DNA of 10,479 nucleotides from Pseudomonadota bacterium (GCA_018240935.1 JAFEEV010000145.1:1-10479); one strand, 5' to 3'; numbered from the stretch's first letter, positions 1-6,622 are shown. The notes: generated by a model not told the origin, from the sequence alone. Program-made: numbers and translations.

Positions 1-354
1 AAACCGATTTGGGAAATGGTGGCGCGTACCGCATTTACGCAATTAAAATACTCAGGAGTTTTACTGGCTGTTTGCACTTTAATCATGACAGCCATGTTCT
101 GGGTGGCACCGCTTGTGTTTTTGCTGCCATCGGCCCATGAAGCCTATATGATCAGCGCAATAGCGTGGCTGGCTATGTTTTTTACTTATGCGCCAACTTT
201 AATTTACTATCACCGTTCGCCGTTCTGGAGTCTGGCGCTGCCCGTTATCGGCACGCTGTATCTTGCCATGACATGGACATCGGCATTGCGCTATTGGCGC
301 GGGGAACGCGCTCGTTGGAAAGATCGCCACTATGAAAGTAAAGCAAACTATTAA
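1..354 (+). CDS. hpnB: Hopanoid-associated glycosyltransferase HpnB, C-terminal part (5' end outside window)
   Basis: This is the last 117 codons of a reading frame already open at base 1. The segment begins with the HpnB-like stretch KPIWEMVARTAFTQLKYS, followed by three hydrophobic spans (about residues 19-46, 48-71 and 75-96 of the visible part). It ends in a basic tail (ALRYWRGERARWKDRHY) typical of the membrane-anchored C-terminus of family 2 glycosyltransferases of the HpnB type. HpnB is a membrane protein found in hopanoid gene sets, and its exact reaction is not firmly settled. The catalytic GT-A domain lies upstream and cannot be inspected. The 3' end overlaps hpnM by 23 bases in another frame, which suggests co-transcription. 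HpnI, another hopanoid glycosyltransferase, is the main alternative; the tail fits HpnB better from memory. Confidence 0.8.
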   Translation, partial: KPIWEMVARTAFTQLKYSGVLLAVCTLIMTAMFWVAPLVFLLPSAHEAYMISAIAWLAMFFTYAPTLIYYHRSPFWSLALPVIGTLYLAMTWTSALRYWRGERARWKDRHYESKANY

Positions 355-967
355 ACTGATCGTATGGTCATGGATTGTACTGCTGCTATTATCTGTTTCA
401 CCGGGATTTAGCGCATCTGATCGAGGATCCGATACCCCTGAGCAAGTGATCGGTCACTTGCAATCCTCGTTACTGCAAGTCATGCAGGAAGGTGAGAAAT
501 TGGGTTACGAGGGGCGCTACAAATTTCTCGAGCCTGTCATTGATCAATCGCATGACATCGATTTGATCATTAAGACCATTCTCGGCGCAACATACTGGTC
601 GCAGTTGGATAAGGCGCAGCAAGATTTGATTATCGATACTTTCCGTCAGTTGAGTATCGCCACATACGCCGGGCGGTTTACCCAGTATGAAGGTGAGCAA
701 TTCAAAATCGTGGAGCAGCGTTCATTGCCGCGCGAGCAAACACTGGTGCGCAGTCAATTGACCAAGTCCGATGGCGGTACCGTCAATTTCGATTACGTGT
801 TGCATCAAACGGATGGGGGCTGGCGGATTGTCAACATCCTATTTGACGGCGTGAGCGATCTTGCCATAAAACGCGGGGAATATCGTGCGGTGCTGCAACG
901 AGACGGTTTTCCGGCATTGATTCAATTGCTGAAAGAAAAAATAGCACTGGCGCAGCAAAATCAATAA
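332..967 (+). CDS. hpnM: Hopanoid-associated MlaC-like periplasmic protein HpnM
   Basis: This 211-residue protein has a signal peptide: basic MKVKQTIK, a hydrophobic core to about residue 24, and a likely cleavage near GFSA|S at 28. The rest matches the MlaC/Ttg2D fold family in its HpnM branch. Recognisable parts are the LGYEGRY segment, the central TYAGRFTQYEGEQF block, the GGWRIVNILFDGVSDLA strand pair and the C-terminal EYRAVLQRDGFPALI helix. MlaC proteins carry phospholipids between membranes. HpnM is thought to act similarly with the RND-type protein HpnN in moving hopanoids to the outer membrane, although no hpnN is visible here. The ATG lies inside the end of hpnB, with a GGAAAG Shine-Dalgarno-like sequence about nine bases upstream. 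Only 47 bases separate it from the convergent methyltransferase gene. That gap holds an AT-rich dyad (973-980 with 991-998) but no strong GC-rich terminator. Confidence 0.9.
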   Translation: MKVKQTIKLIVWSWIVLLLLSVSPGFSASDRGSDTPEQVIGHLQSSLLQVMQEGEKLGYEGRYKFLEPVIDQSHDIDLIIKTILGATYWSQLDKAQQDLIIDTFRQLSIATYAGRFTQYEGEQFKIVEQRSLPREQTLVRSQLTKSDGGTVNFDYVLHQTDGGWRIVNILFDGVSDLAIKRGEYRAVLQRDGFPALIQLLKEKIALAQQNQ

Positions 968-1014
968 CAAGTTTTTTCTTGCCGGTAAAGAAGAAAAAGA
1001 TACGGCTTAACGCT

Positions 1015-2286
1015 TCATTCCGTTTTGGCTGCATCAATGCGGGTCAATGCGGCTGCAAAAAAACCGTCTGTTTGATGAAGCCGCGGCGATAGCTGCAAAA
1101 ATTCTCCGGTATTCAGTGATATTTTCTGTTGTGCCAATAATTCCGAACAATTCAGCAAGGTGAATTGCGGGTGCGTAGCCAGAAAATCGCTGACAATAGC
1201 CTGGTTTTCTTCCGGCAGTAAGCTGCATGTCGCATAGACCAGCCGTCCGCCGGGTTTCAGCAAGCTGGCGGCAGCGGACAATATGGCTGCCTGTTTTGCT
1301 TTTAATTCTTCGATGCTCTGCGGCGATTGGCGCCATTTCAAATCGGGGTTGCGCCGCAGCGTGCCGAGACCGCTGCATGGCGCATCCACCAATACGCGAT
1401 CTATTTTTCCGGCTAATCTTCTGACTTTGCTGTCATTTTCGTTGGCAATGAGTTGCGCATGTAAATTCGATAAACCGGAACGCTTAAAGCGGGGTTTCAG
1501 GTTGCTCAATCTTTTTTTCGAAACATCAAATGCATAAAGACGGCCTTTTGAATGCATCAAGGCTCCCAGCAACAATGACTTACCGCCAGCGCCAGCGCAG
1601 AAATCGACAACCATTTCGCCGCGTTTAGGCGCCAGCAAGTAACCGAGTAGCTGGCTGCCTTCATCCTGCACTTCTATTTTTCCTGATAAAAAGAGCGCAT
1701 GGCGATTGACGGCGGGTTTTCCGCTCAGGCGGATACCGCACGGAGAATAAGGTGTTGCTTGCGCTGCGATACCTTCTTGCTGGAAAGTTTCGAGTATTTC
1801 ATCACGCTTGGCGAGAATGGTATTAACCCGCAGATCCAGCGGAGCAGGCTGTTGCAAGGAAAGCCCCAACTCGAGGATATCCTGATCCGGCATGTCCGGC
1901 TGCAATTTTTCCACCAGCCATGCGGGAAATTCGGCGCGGATAGCCAATGGCAACGCATCCGGCTTACTGGCTTTGACTTCCACCAGCCACTTTGCTTCCG
2001 ATTCGCTGATCAGCGGCGTCAGTTCCCGCAAATTCATGCCTTGGAATTTGACCAGGAAAGCGAGTACCAAAGTGCGCGGTGTTACTTGCTTTGCTAGGCT
2101 TTCAAGAAAAAAACGGTGGCGTAAAATGCCGAAAACGGTTTCGGCGATGAATGCGCGGTCTTGCGCACCCAGCATGGGGTTGTCCTGGAAGAAGCGCCGC
2201 AAGATAGCATCGGCGGGATACGCCAACGGCAGCACGGTGCGCATGGCAGTAACGGCTGCATTCAGTTGAGGGTGAGTTAGATGCAT
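1015..2286 (-). CDS. RsmB/NOP-family rRNA cytosine-C5 methyltransferase
   Basis: This 423-residue protein is predicted to transfer a methyl group from S-adenosylmethionine to C5 of a cytosine in RNA, most likely 16S rRNA. Visible motifs are: EVQDEGSQL at 205-213; the SAM-binding loop DFCAGAGGKS at 228-237; the acidic residue D254; motif IV DAPCSGLGTLRRNP at 301-314, with product-release C304; and motif VI YATCSLLPEEN at 351-361, with nucleophile C354. Both cysteines required by this family are present. The first 140 or so residues are helical and resemble a diverged NusB-like RNA-binding domain. Overall length is close to E. coli RsmB. Betaproteobacteria often carry both a canonical rsmB (near fmt) and a second relative next to purN-DUF3108. 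The position here suggests the second, so the target base is left open. The gene lies 65 bases after the DUF3108 gene with no clear terminator, so it is probably the last gene of the purM unit. Its Shine-Dalgarno is weak. Confidence 0.9.
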   Translation of the reverse strand: MHLTHPQLNAAVTAMRTVLPLAYPADAILRRFFQDNPMLGAQDRAFIAETVFGILRHRFFLESLAKQVTPRTLVLAFLVKFQGMNLRELTPLISESEAKWLVEVKASKPDALPLAIRAEFPAWLVEKLQPDMPDQDILELGLSLQQPAPLDLRVNTILAKRDEILETFQQEGIAAQATPYSPCGIRLSGKPAVNRHALFLSGKIEVQDEGSQLLGYLLAPKRGEMVVDFCAGAGGKSLLLGALMHSKGRLYAFDVSKKRLSNLKPRFKRSGLSNLHAQLIANENDSKVRRLAGKIDRVLVDAPCSGLGTLRRNPDLKWRQSPQSIEELKAKQAAILSAAASLLKPGGRLVYATCSLLPEENQAIVSDFLATHPQFTLLNCSELLAQQKISLNTGEFLQLSPRLHQTDGFFAAALTRIDAAKTE

Positions 2287-2351
2287 TGAATCCGGTGTAT
2301 GTGATGGAATGGCAAGATTGATTAAGAATGTTCTGAGCTATTCAGCGCTTC

Positions 2352-3074
2352 TTAATGTTCGGTTTTATAGCTGATATTGATTTCGGTCACCATTTTGTCG
2401 ATTTCACGGCCATTTTCCTCTACCGAGACGATGCGCACAGGCAGCATGTGATTGTTCAATGCCAGCCATAGTTTTCTTTTGAGCTTGGAATGCTTTTCTT
2501 CCTGCCGGGTTAATACCACGGTTTCCATTGTTCCAATCGGTGTGTCGAGCATTTCTTTCGTGATGGTAAAGCGCGATAACTGCAAGGTATCGCCATTGGT
2601 GATATGGAGATCTACATGGTGTTTGGGGAGTGCGGTGAACATAAAATTGTACGACATGCTGAGACGATCCAACGTGCCGTCCGGCATTACTTCCTTGGCG
2701 TGATGCCCTTGGTGATGGAGCGTAATAACATGATTCTTCCAGTCGAATTCGGCCACACTGGGTTTTTTCTGGCCGCGTTTCTCATAAGCGCGCACTGGCC
2801 GTAACCCCTGTTTGATGATGAATCCTTCACTGTGGCGAATGATGCTATTGGGTTCGATGAGTTTGAACATACCGGTGGCTTGCGCTTTGCTATTGATCGA
2901 ATAATGCGCTTTACCTTCGATGTGCTTGATCTCCATGACTTCATCGATTTCGCCTTCGCCGATATCGGTCGTCACGGTGTACTTGATTTCGATGCGCGAC
3001 GGCAGATCCGCCGCCATCGCTCCGGTGCTGATGAACAGCCCTAGCAGGAGGAGAAAGAACGGTGCAAATTTCAT
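2352..3074 (-). CDS. DUF3108 domain-containing secreted protein
   Basis: This 240-residue protein has a clear signal peptide: MKFAPFF, a leucine-rich core, and cleavage at about AMA|AD near residue 21. It should therefore act in the periplasm or be carried to the outer membrane. The mature part looks like a beta-rich DUF3108 protein. It has alternating strands such as IEIKYTVTTDIGEGEIDE, a charged basic turn YEKRGQKKP near 97-105, and a C-terminal segment LWLALNNHMLPVRIV that is typical of the family. No catalytic motif or lipobox cysteine is seen, and its biochemical role is unknown. The start codon overlaps the stop of purN in an ATGA arrangement, so translation of the two is probably coupled. 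The association with purN is one I recall as common in betaproteobacteria, and it does not by itself imply a role in purine metabolism. Confidence 0.85.
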   Translation of the reverse strand: MKFAPFFLLLLGLFISTGAMAADLPSRIEIKYTVTTDIGEGEIDEVMEIKHIEGKAHYSINSKAQATGMFKLIEPNSIIRHSEGFIIKQGLRPVRAYEKRGQKKPSVAEFDWKNHVITLHHQGHHAKEVMPDGTLDRLSMSYNFMFTALPKHHVDLHITNGDTLQLSRFTITKEMLDTPIGTMETVVLTRQEEKHSKLKRKLWLALNNHMLPVRIVSVEENGREIDKMVTEINISYKTEH

Positions 3075-3709
3075 TCTGCCAATCCCGGCGAATAAAGCGC
3101 GGCGCCGCTGACGCTGGAACCGAGCACTTCAATCTGATTGCCGATCAGCCGGATGCGGTCATCCATGAACCAGCGCACCGCCTGCGGATAGATGCGATGC
3201 TCCTGCTCCAAAACCCGGGCAGCCAGGGTTTCCTCGGTATCATCGGCTGCTACCGGAATGGCGGCCTGAATGACAATCGGACCGTGATCCAGTTGCGCGG
3301 TGACAAAATGAACCGTGCAGCCATGAATCTTGATGCCTTCTTGCAGTGCTCGCGCATGCGTTCCCAATCCGGGGAATGCGGGCAATAGGGAAGGGTGGAT
3401 GTTCATTAACCGGCCTTGATAGCGTTGTACGAAGCGATCGCTTAGTATACGCATGAAGCCCGCCAGTGCAATCAGTTTGGGCCGGCAGGCGTCAATTTTT
3501 TCCGCTAATGCCGCATCGAAACTTTGCCGATCCGGAAATGCGCGATGGTCGAGAACGATGGTTTCGATGCCATGTTGCCGCGCAATTTCGAGTCCCGATG
3601 CATTTGCATTGTTACTGACCACTGTAATGCGTTCAGCCTGAAGATTTGCTTGCAACAATGCCTGCATATTGCTGCCGCGGCCGGAAATCAGAATGACCAG
3701 AGATTTCAT
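3071..3709 (-). CDS. purN: Phosphoribosylglycinamide formyltransferase (GART), PurN
   Basis: PurN transfers a formyl group from 10-formyltetrahydrofolate to GAR, giving FGAR, the third step of de novo purine synthesis in the cytosol. The 212-residue length fits the family. Visible motifs are the phosphate-binding ISGRGSNMQAL near 8-18, the folate-binding ALAGFMRIL at 81-89, the catalytic MNIHPSLLPAFPG with N103 and H105, and the SxxLDHGP segment with catalytic D141. These correspond to N106, H108 and D144 of E. coli PurN. A short C-terminal extension after about residue 190 is non-conserved. The gene starts 28 bases after the purM stop without an obvious Shine-Dalgarno, and its stop overlaps the next start by four bases. 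This is a complete, unexceptional enzyme. Confidence 0.97.
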   Translation of the reverse strand: MKSLVILISGRGSNMQALLQANLQAERITVVSNNANASGLEIARQHGIETIVLDHRAFPDRQSFDAALAEKIDACRPKLIALAGFMRILSDRFVQRYQGRLMNIHPSLLPAFPGLGTHARALQEGIKIHGCTVHFVTAQLDHGPIVIQAAIPVAADDTEETLAARVLEQEHRIYPQAVRWFMDDRIRLIGNQIEVLGSSVSGAALYSPGLAE

Positions 3710-3737
3710 GAACTATTTATTGTTGGAAGATAGCGGC

Positions 3738-4799
3738 TTAAATCAGAACCGTCGCGGCTTGACCGGCCGCGCGCGGTTTGATTTCACCGATCCGCCAGAC
3801 AGTCTCTCCCGCTGCGCGCAAACTGTACAACGCATTTTCCGCGTGCCCGGGTGCGACAACGACGGCCATGCCGATGCCGCAATTAAACACGCGCGCCATT
3901 TCATGATCCGTGACATTGCCTTGTTGCTGCAACCAACGGAACAACGGCGGCATTTCCCAGGCATCCCGGTGTAAAACCGCCGCAAGTTGACCGGGTAAAA
4001 TACGCGGCACATTTTCCACCAGGCCGCCGCCGGTGATGTGCGCCAGACCTTTGACCGGCAATTGATTGATCAATGCCAGCAGCGATTTGACGTAAATGCG
4101 CGTCGGCGCCATGATGGCATCGGCGAGCGGCTGGCCGTGAAAATCTGCCGACAAGTCGGCGTGACTATGTTCAATGATCTTGCGGATCAGCGAATAACCG
4201 TTGGAATGCGCGCCGCTGGAGGCGATCCCCAACACGATATCACCCGCTTGTATGCTGGCGCCGGTGATAATCCGCTCCTTCTCGACCACCCCCACGGCGA
4301 ACCCGGCCAGATCGTACTCGTCATGCGGATACATGCCCGGCATTTCCGCCGTTTCCCCGCCGATCAGCGCACAACCGGCTTGTTCGCAACCCGCGGCGAT
4401 GCCGCCGACCACCTGGGTTGCCGTTTCGACGTGCAATTTGCCGCAAGCGAAGTAATCCAGGAAAAACAGCGGTTCGGCGCCTTGCACCAGAATATCGTTG
4501 ACACTCATCGCCACCAAGTCGATGCCGATGGTGTCGTGGCGCTTGAGCTGGAATGCCAGCTTCAGTTTGGTGCCTACCCCATCGGTGCCGGACACCAGCA
4601 CCGGGTTTTGGTATTTCTTGGAAATTTCAAACAAAGCGCCAAAGCCGCCGATGCCGGTGAGCACCTCGGGCCGCAGCGTGCGCTTGGCCAATGGTTTGAT
4701 ATTGTCGACCAGCCGGTCGCCTGCATCGATGTCGACCCCGGCGTCCCGGTAGGATAAGGACGTGGTTGTATCCGGATGATCAGATTGTGATGAAGTCAA
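3738..4799 (-). CDS. purM: Phosphoribosylformylglycinamidine cyclo-ligase (AIR synthetase), PurM, with TTG start
   Basis: PurM closes FGAM to AIR using ATP, the fifth step of purine synthesis. The 353 residues include the family start SLSYRDAGVDIDAG, the nucleotide-binding GTDGVGTKL at 71-79, AMSVNDILVQGAEP at 97-110, GGETAEMPGMY at 147-157, SSGAHSNGYSLIR near 194-206 and a late FNCGIGMAVVV. All are intact. The first codon on the minus strand is TTG (4799-4797). I find no ATG or GTG upstream in frame before a plausible leader, and no downstream start that would keep the conserved N-terminus. A weak purine-rich AAGAG sits eight bases before it. It is the first gene of the unit purM-purN-DUF3108-methyltransferase and is divergent from the peptidase gene. 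A -10-like TAAAAT lies on the minus strand at 4851-4846, but I see no convincing -35. Confidence 0.97.
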   Translation of the reverse strand: MTSSQSDHPDTTTSLSYRDAGVDIDAGDRLVDNIKPLAKRTLRPEVLTGIGGFGALFEISKKYQNPVLVSGTDGVGTKLKLAFQLKRHDTIGIDLVAMSVNDILVQGAEPLFFLDYFACGKLHVETATQVVGGIAAGCEQAGCALIGGETAEMPGMYPHDEYDLAGFAVGVVEKERIITGASIQAGDIVLGIASSGAHSNGYSLIRKIIEHSHADLSADFHGQPLADAIMAPTRIYVKSLLALINQLPVKGLAHITGGGLVENVPRILPGQLAAVLHRDAWEMPPLFRWLQQQGNVTDHEMARVFNCGIGMAVVVAPGHAENALYSLRAAGETVWRIGEIKPRAAGQAATVLI

Positions 4800-4944
4800 G
4801 GTGAATTCTCTTGCGGTTAAAAATGGATGCGGTTCATAAAGTGCGATTTTACCGCAAATGAGCGAAGCGAACGGCGCGCACCGATAAAAATCTCCGCAGA
4901 ATGATTGCGATGAACTGGGGAATTGTCCGGAGCGGCTTAGTATT

Positions 4945-4972
4945 TTGTTATTTCAGCGGTTTCACTTATACT
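4945..4972 (+). promoter_or_regulatory. Candidate sigma70 promoter for the C1 peptidase gene
   Basis: A -35-like TTGTTA (4945-4950, four of six consensus bases) and a -10 TATACT (4967-4972, five of six) are separated by 16 bases. They lie in the 260-base divergent region between purM and the peptidase gene. Transcription would start near 4979, leaving a leader of about 80 bases. The call is by consensus only. Confidence 0.45.
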
Positions 4973-5059
4973 CAAAAAGCGGTTGAAGTAAAAGATGTTC
5001 ATTCAGTATGCAGTTATGTAACGGTAGATTGATCAACGTGCTTTTATGGGAGAATGAAG

Positions 5060-5914
5060 ATGAAAACAATTCATGGCCGTGGCCTTGGCTGGCATAGAGA
5101 CCTGCCCGATATGCGGGACCACACATTGGAAACGGAAGCGGTGGCAAAAGTGCTGGCAAAGTCGTCACCTTTGAAAAAAGCGGCAAAATCCTTGCCTGCG
5201 TCGGTCGATTTGCGCAAATACTGCTCACCGGTCGAAGATCAAGGACAGCTCGGATCGTGTACCGCGAATGCCGGTGTGGGCATGGTCGAATATTATGAAC
5301 GCCGCGCCTTTGGCAAACATATCGATGCATCGCGGTTGTTTTTGTACAAAGTCACCCGGCAGCTTCTCGGTTTCTCCGGCGACGATGGCGCCTATCTGAG
5401 GGACACCATGAAAGCGCTGGTGTTGTTTGGCGTGCCGCCGGAAAAATACTGGCCCTACGACATCGCCCGCTTCAATGACGATCCCTCCGGTTTTTGCTTT
5501 TCATACGCGCAGAATTATCAGGCGATCAAGTATTACCGTCTCGATCCGCCCAATACCCCGACAGCAACCGTGTTGAAAACCGTAAAAACAAGCTTGGCGG
5601 GCAATCTTCCCGCGATGTTCGGTTTTGCGGTTTATAGCTCTATGCCGTCCGGCGGCGACGGTAAGGGTGAGATTCCCTATCCGGGCAGCGGCGATACCCT
5701 GGAAGGCGGCCACGCCGTGCTCGCGGTCGGCTATGACGATCAGAAGAAAATCGGCTCCACCAAGGGCGCGCTCCTGATTCGCAACTCGTGGGGAACAGGG
5801 TGGGGTGATCATGGCTACGGATGGTTGCCGTATGCGTACGTCGAGAACGGCTTGGCGGACGATTTCTGGTCGCTGGTGAAAGCGGAGTATGTCGATAGCG
5901 ATTTGTTCAAATAG
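5060..5914 (+). CDS. Papain-family (C1A) cysteine peptidase without signal peptide
   Basis: This predicted thiol endopeptidase has 284 residues from the ATG at 5060. That start is preferred because GGGAG (5048-5052) sits seven bases before it, whereas the ATG at 5054 is one base from the same site. The catalytic set is complete: oxyanion glutamine Q61 and nucleophile C67 in EDQGQLGSCTAN, H218 in LEGGHAVLAVGYDD, and N242 in IRNSWGTGWGDHGYG. The mature-like domain begins near LPASVDLR (45-52). Only about 44 residues precede it, containing GLGWHRDLPDMRD, so there is no full inhibitory propeptide. No signal peptide, lipobox or membrane segment is seen, which suggests a cytosolic enzyme or export by an unrecognised route. 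Substrate and role are unknown. It has its own promoter candidate and a terminator hairpin, so it is probably transcribed alone. Base use looks like its neighbours. The fold assignment is secure; the function is not. Confidence 0.9.
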   Translation: MKTIHGRGLGWHRDLPDMRDHTLETEAVAKVLAKSSPLKKAAKSLPASVDLRKYCSPVEDQGQLGSCTANAGVGMVEYYERRAFGKHIDASRLFLYKVTRQLLGFSGDDGAYLRDTMKALVLFGVPPEKYWPYDIARFNDDPSGFCFSYAQNYQAIKYYRLDPPNTPTATVLKTVKTSLAGNLPAMFGFAVYSSMPSGGDGKGEIPYPGSGDTLEGGHAVLAVGYDDQKKIGSTKGALLIRNSWGTGWGDHGYGWLPYAYVENGLADDFWSLVKAEYVDSDLFK

Positions 5915-5928
5915 TGTTGCGTCAAACG

Positions 5929-5978
5929 GCACTCGGTCTGAGTGCTCAGTTCTTGGCATGCAGCCGCTGGTTCTGAGC
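5929..5978 (+). other. Overlapping dyads in the 3' region of the peptidase transcript
   Basis: Two perfect six-base dyads lie just after the peptidase stop: GCACTC (5929-5934) with GAGTGC (5940-5945), and GCTCAG (5944-5949) with CTGAGC (5973-5978). They share two bases, so they compete or stack. No T-run follows, so neither is a typical terminator. They may simply structure the 3' untranslated region. Confidence 0.3.
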
Positions 5979-6007
5979 AAGATCGCGTGCCGGTTGGTTT
6001 GTGATTC

Positions 6008-6044
6008 CCCCGTGGTTTCGCCACGGGGTTGTTCATTTTTATTT
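6008..6044 (+). terminator. Rho-independent terminator after the peptidase gene
   Basis: The perfect eight-base stem CCCCGTGG (6008-6015) / CCACGGGG (6021-6028) has a five-base TTTCG loop and is followed by a T-rich stretch, TTGTTCATTTTTATTT. This is a good intrinsic terminator for the + strand, ending the peptidase transcript about 95-130 bases after its stop. Read from the other strand the stem lacks a T-run, so it would stop the convergent small gene less well. Confidence 0.75.
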
Positions 6045-6272
6045 CATGGTGCTCACTAATACGATATTGACGATAAACATCAATACGCCGAGTATCAACC
6101 AATTTCTTCCGGCTTTTTTTGCAGCCGGGCTGTCTTTTCTAAAATAAGTAAAGCCCATGGCGATACCGATCACCGGGAAAAGTATAGTGCCGATGATCAC
6201 TGCCAGATTGACTCCCGCTGAAACTGCCGGTTTTTCTTGCGGAGGAGGGATTTCGTTTTCTTTCTCGTTCAT
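6039..6272 (-). CDS. Small hypothetical protein with two membrane segments
   Basis: I do not recognise a named family. Read from the ATG at 6272 the protein has 77 residues. It starts with a polar, proline-containing N-terminus (MNEKENEIPPPQEKP). Two hydrophobic segments follow, at about 20-43 (with GTILFPVIGIAMGF) and 58-74 (ILGVLMFIVNIVLV), joined by the basic loop FRKDSPAAKKAGRN. By the positive-inside rule the loop should face the cytosol, giving a membrane hairpin with both ends outside. The frame stays open upstream to an ATG at 6395, but those 41 residues look non-coding; another ATG at 6284 is possible. No strong Shine-Dalgarno precedes any of them, so the start is uncertain. It converges on the peptidase gene with 124 bases between, and it is divergent from the aminotransferase unit. 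The sequence character (clean membrane segments, charged loop) supports a real gene, but the function is unknown. Confidence 0.65.
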   Translation of the reverse strand: MNEKENEIPPPQEKPAVSAGVNLAVIIGTILFPVIGIAMGFTYFRKDSPAAKKAGRNWLILGVLMFIVNIVLVSTMK

Positions 6273-6622
6273 TGTTCTGATCATTTCAAATAGTAAAAAA
6301 CCGATGCGGCCGAGCCGGTAAGATACGAACCGGCGCGTAATAATAGCATCATAATAATCCGCCATACCGGCAAACAATGCTAAGGCCGCCGGCAAAATTT
6401 TGCTCCGGTAATGATGTCACCCCGATGCATCATGACAATGATAAATAACATATTGGCGATATATTTTTCACAGCAAAAAAAAGTGGTGGAGTGGTATGAT
6501 CTGCGCTTATTTTATTTACAGTGATATCAACGCTGAGTGATGCCGGTTTTTTTCTTTCCGGGAACCCCTAAATTCCAATCTCCAGCCTTGCTGGCGATGT
6601 ATTTCTAACGCAGAGGCCGTTC
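6273..6622. promoter_or_regulatory. Divergent intergenic region between the small membrane protein and the aminotransferase unit
   Basis: These 350 bases contain no convincing gene. Toward the left, a weak minus-strand promoter candidate has -10 TATGAT at 6353-6348 and -35-like TTGTTT at 6377-6372 (18-base spacer). In the middle are clustered dyads: ATGATG (6411-6416) with CATCAT (6428-6433), TGTCA (6415-6419) with TGACA (6433-6437), and the palindrome GATGCATC (6424-6431). These could be an operator. An AT-rich stretch runs from about 6432 to 6520. Toward the right are the extended -10 element listed separately and a small CCAGC-CTT-GCTGG hairpin (6582-6594) just before the ribosome binding site. 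No riboswitch class is recognised. Confidence 0.4.
6492..6500 (+). promoter_or_regulatory. Candidate extended -10 promoter for the aminotransferase unit
   Basis: TGGTATGAT fits the extended -10 pattern TGnTATAAT with one mismatch. There is no good -35 at 16-18 bases, which extended -10 promoters can tolerate. Initiation would be near 6507, giving a leader of about 115 bases before the ATG at 6623. The call is by consensus only. Confidence 0.4.

Noticed and set aside
968..1014. AT-rich dyad between hpnM and the methyltransferase gene as a bidirectional terminator
   Set aside because: The stem TTTTTCTT/AAGAAAAA is purely AT-rich apart from one pair and has a ten-base loop, so it is too weak to call a terminator from sequence alone.
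1699..2097. 132-codon open frame on the + strand, opposite the methyltransferase gene
   Set aside because: It overlaps conserved coding sequence on the other strand and shows no recognisable protein features.
4038..4757. 239-codon open frame on the + strand, opposite purM
   Set aside because: It is entirely antisense to a certain purM, has unstructured composition and no ribosome binding site, so it is a shadow.
4962..5330. 122-codon open frame on the - strand between purM and the peptidase
   Set aside because: It covers the peptidase promoter candidate and its first 90 codons in antisense. Its composition is Cys- and His-rich and protein-unlike.
6273..6395. N-terminal extension of the small membrane protein to an ATG at 6395
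   Set aside because: The added 41 residues lack the character of the rest, contain the candidate minus-strand promoter, and have no ribosome binding site at the ATG. The internal ATG at 6272 gives a cleaner protein.
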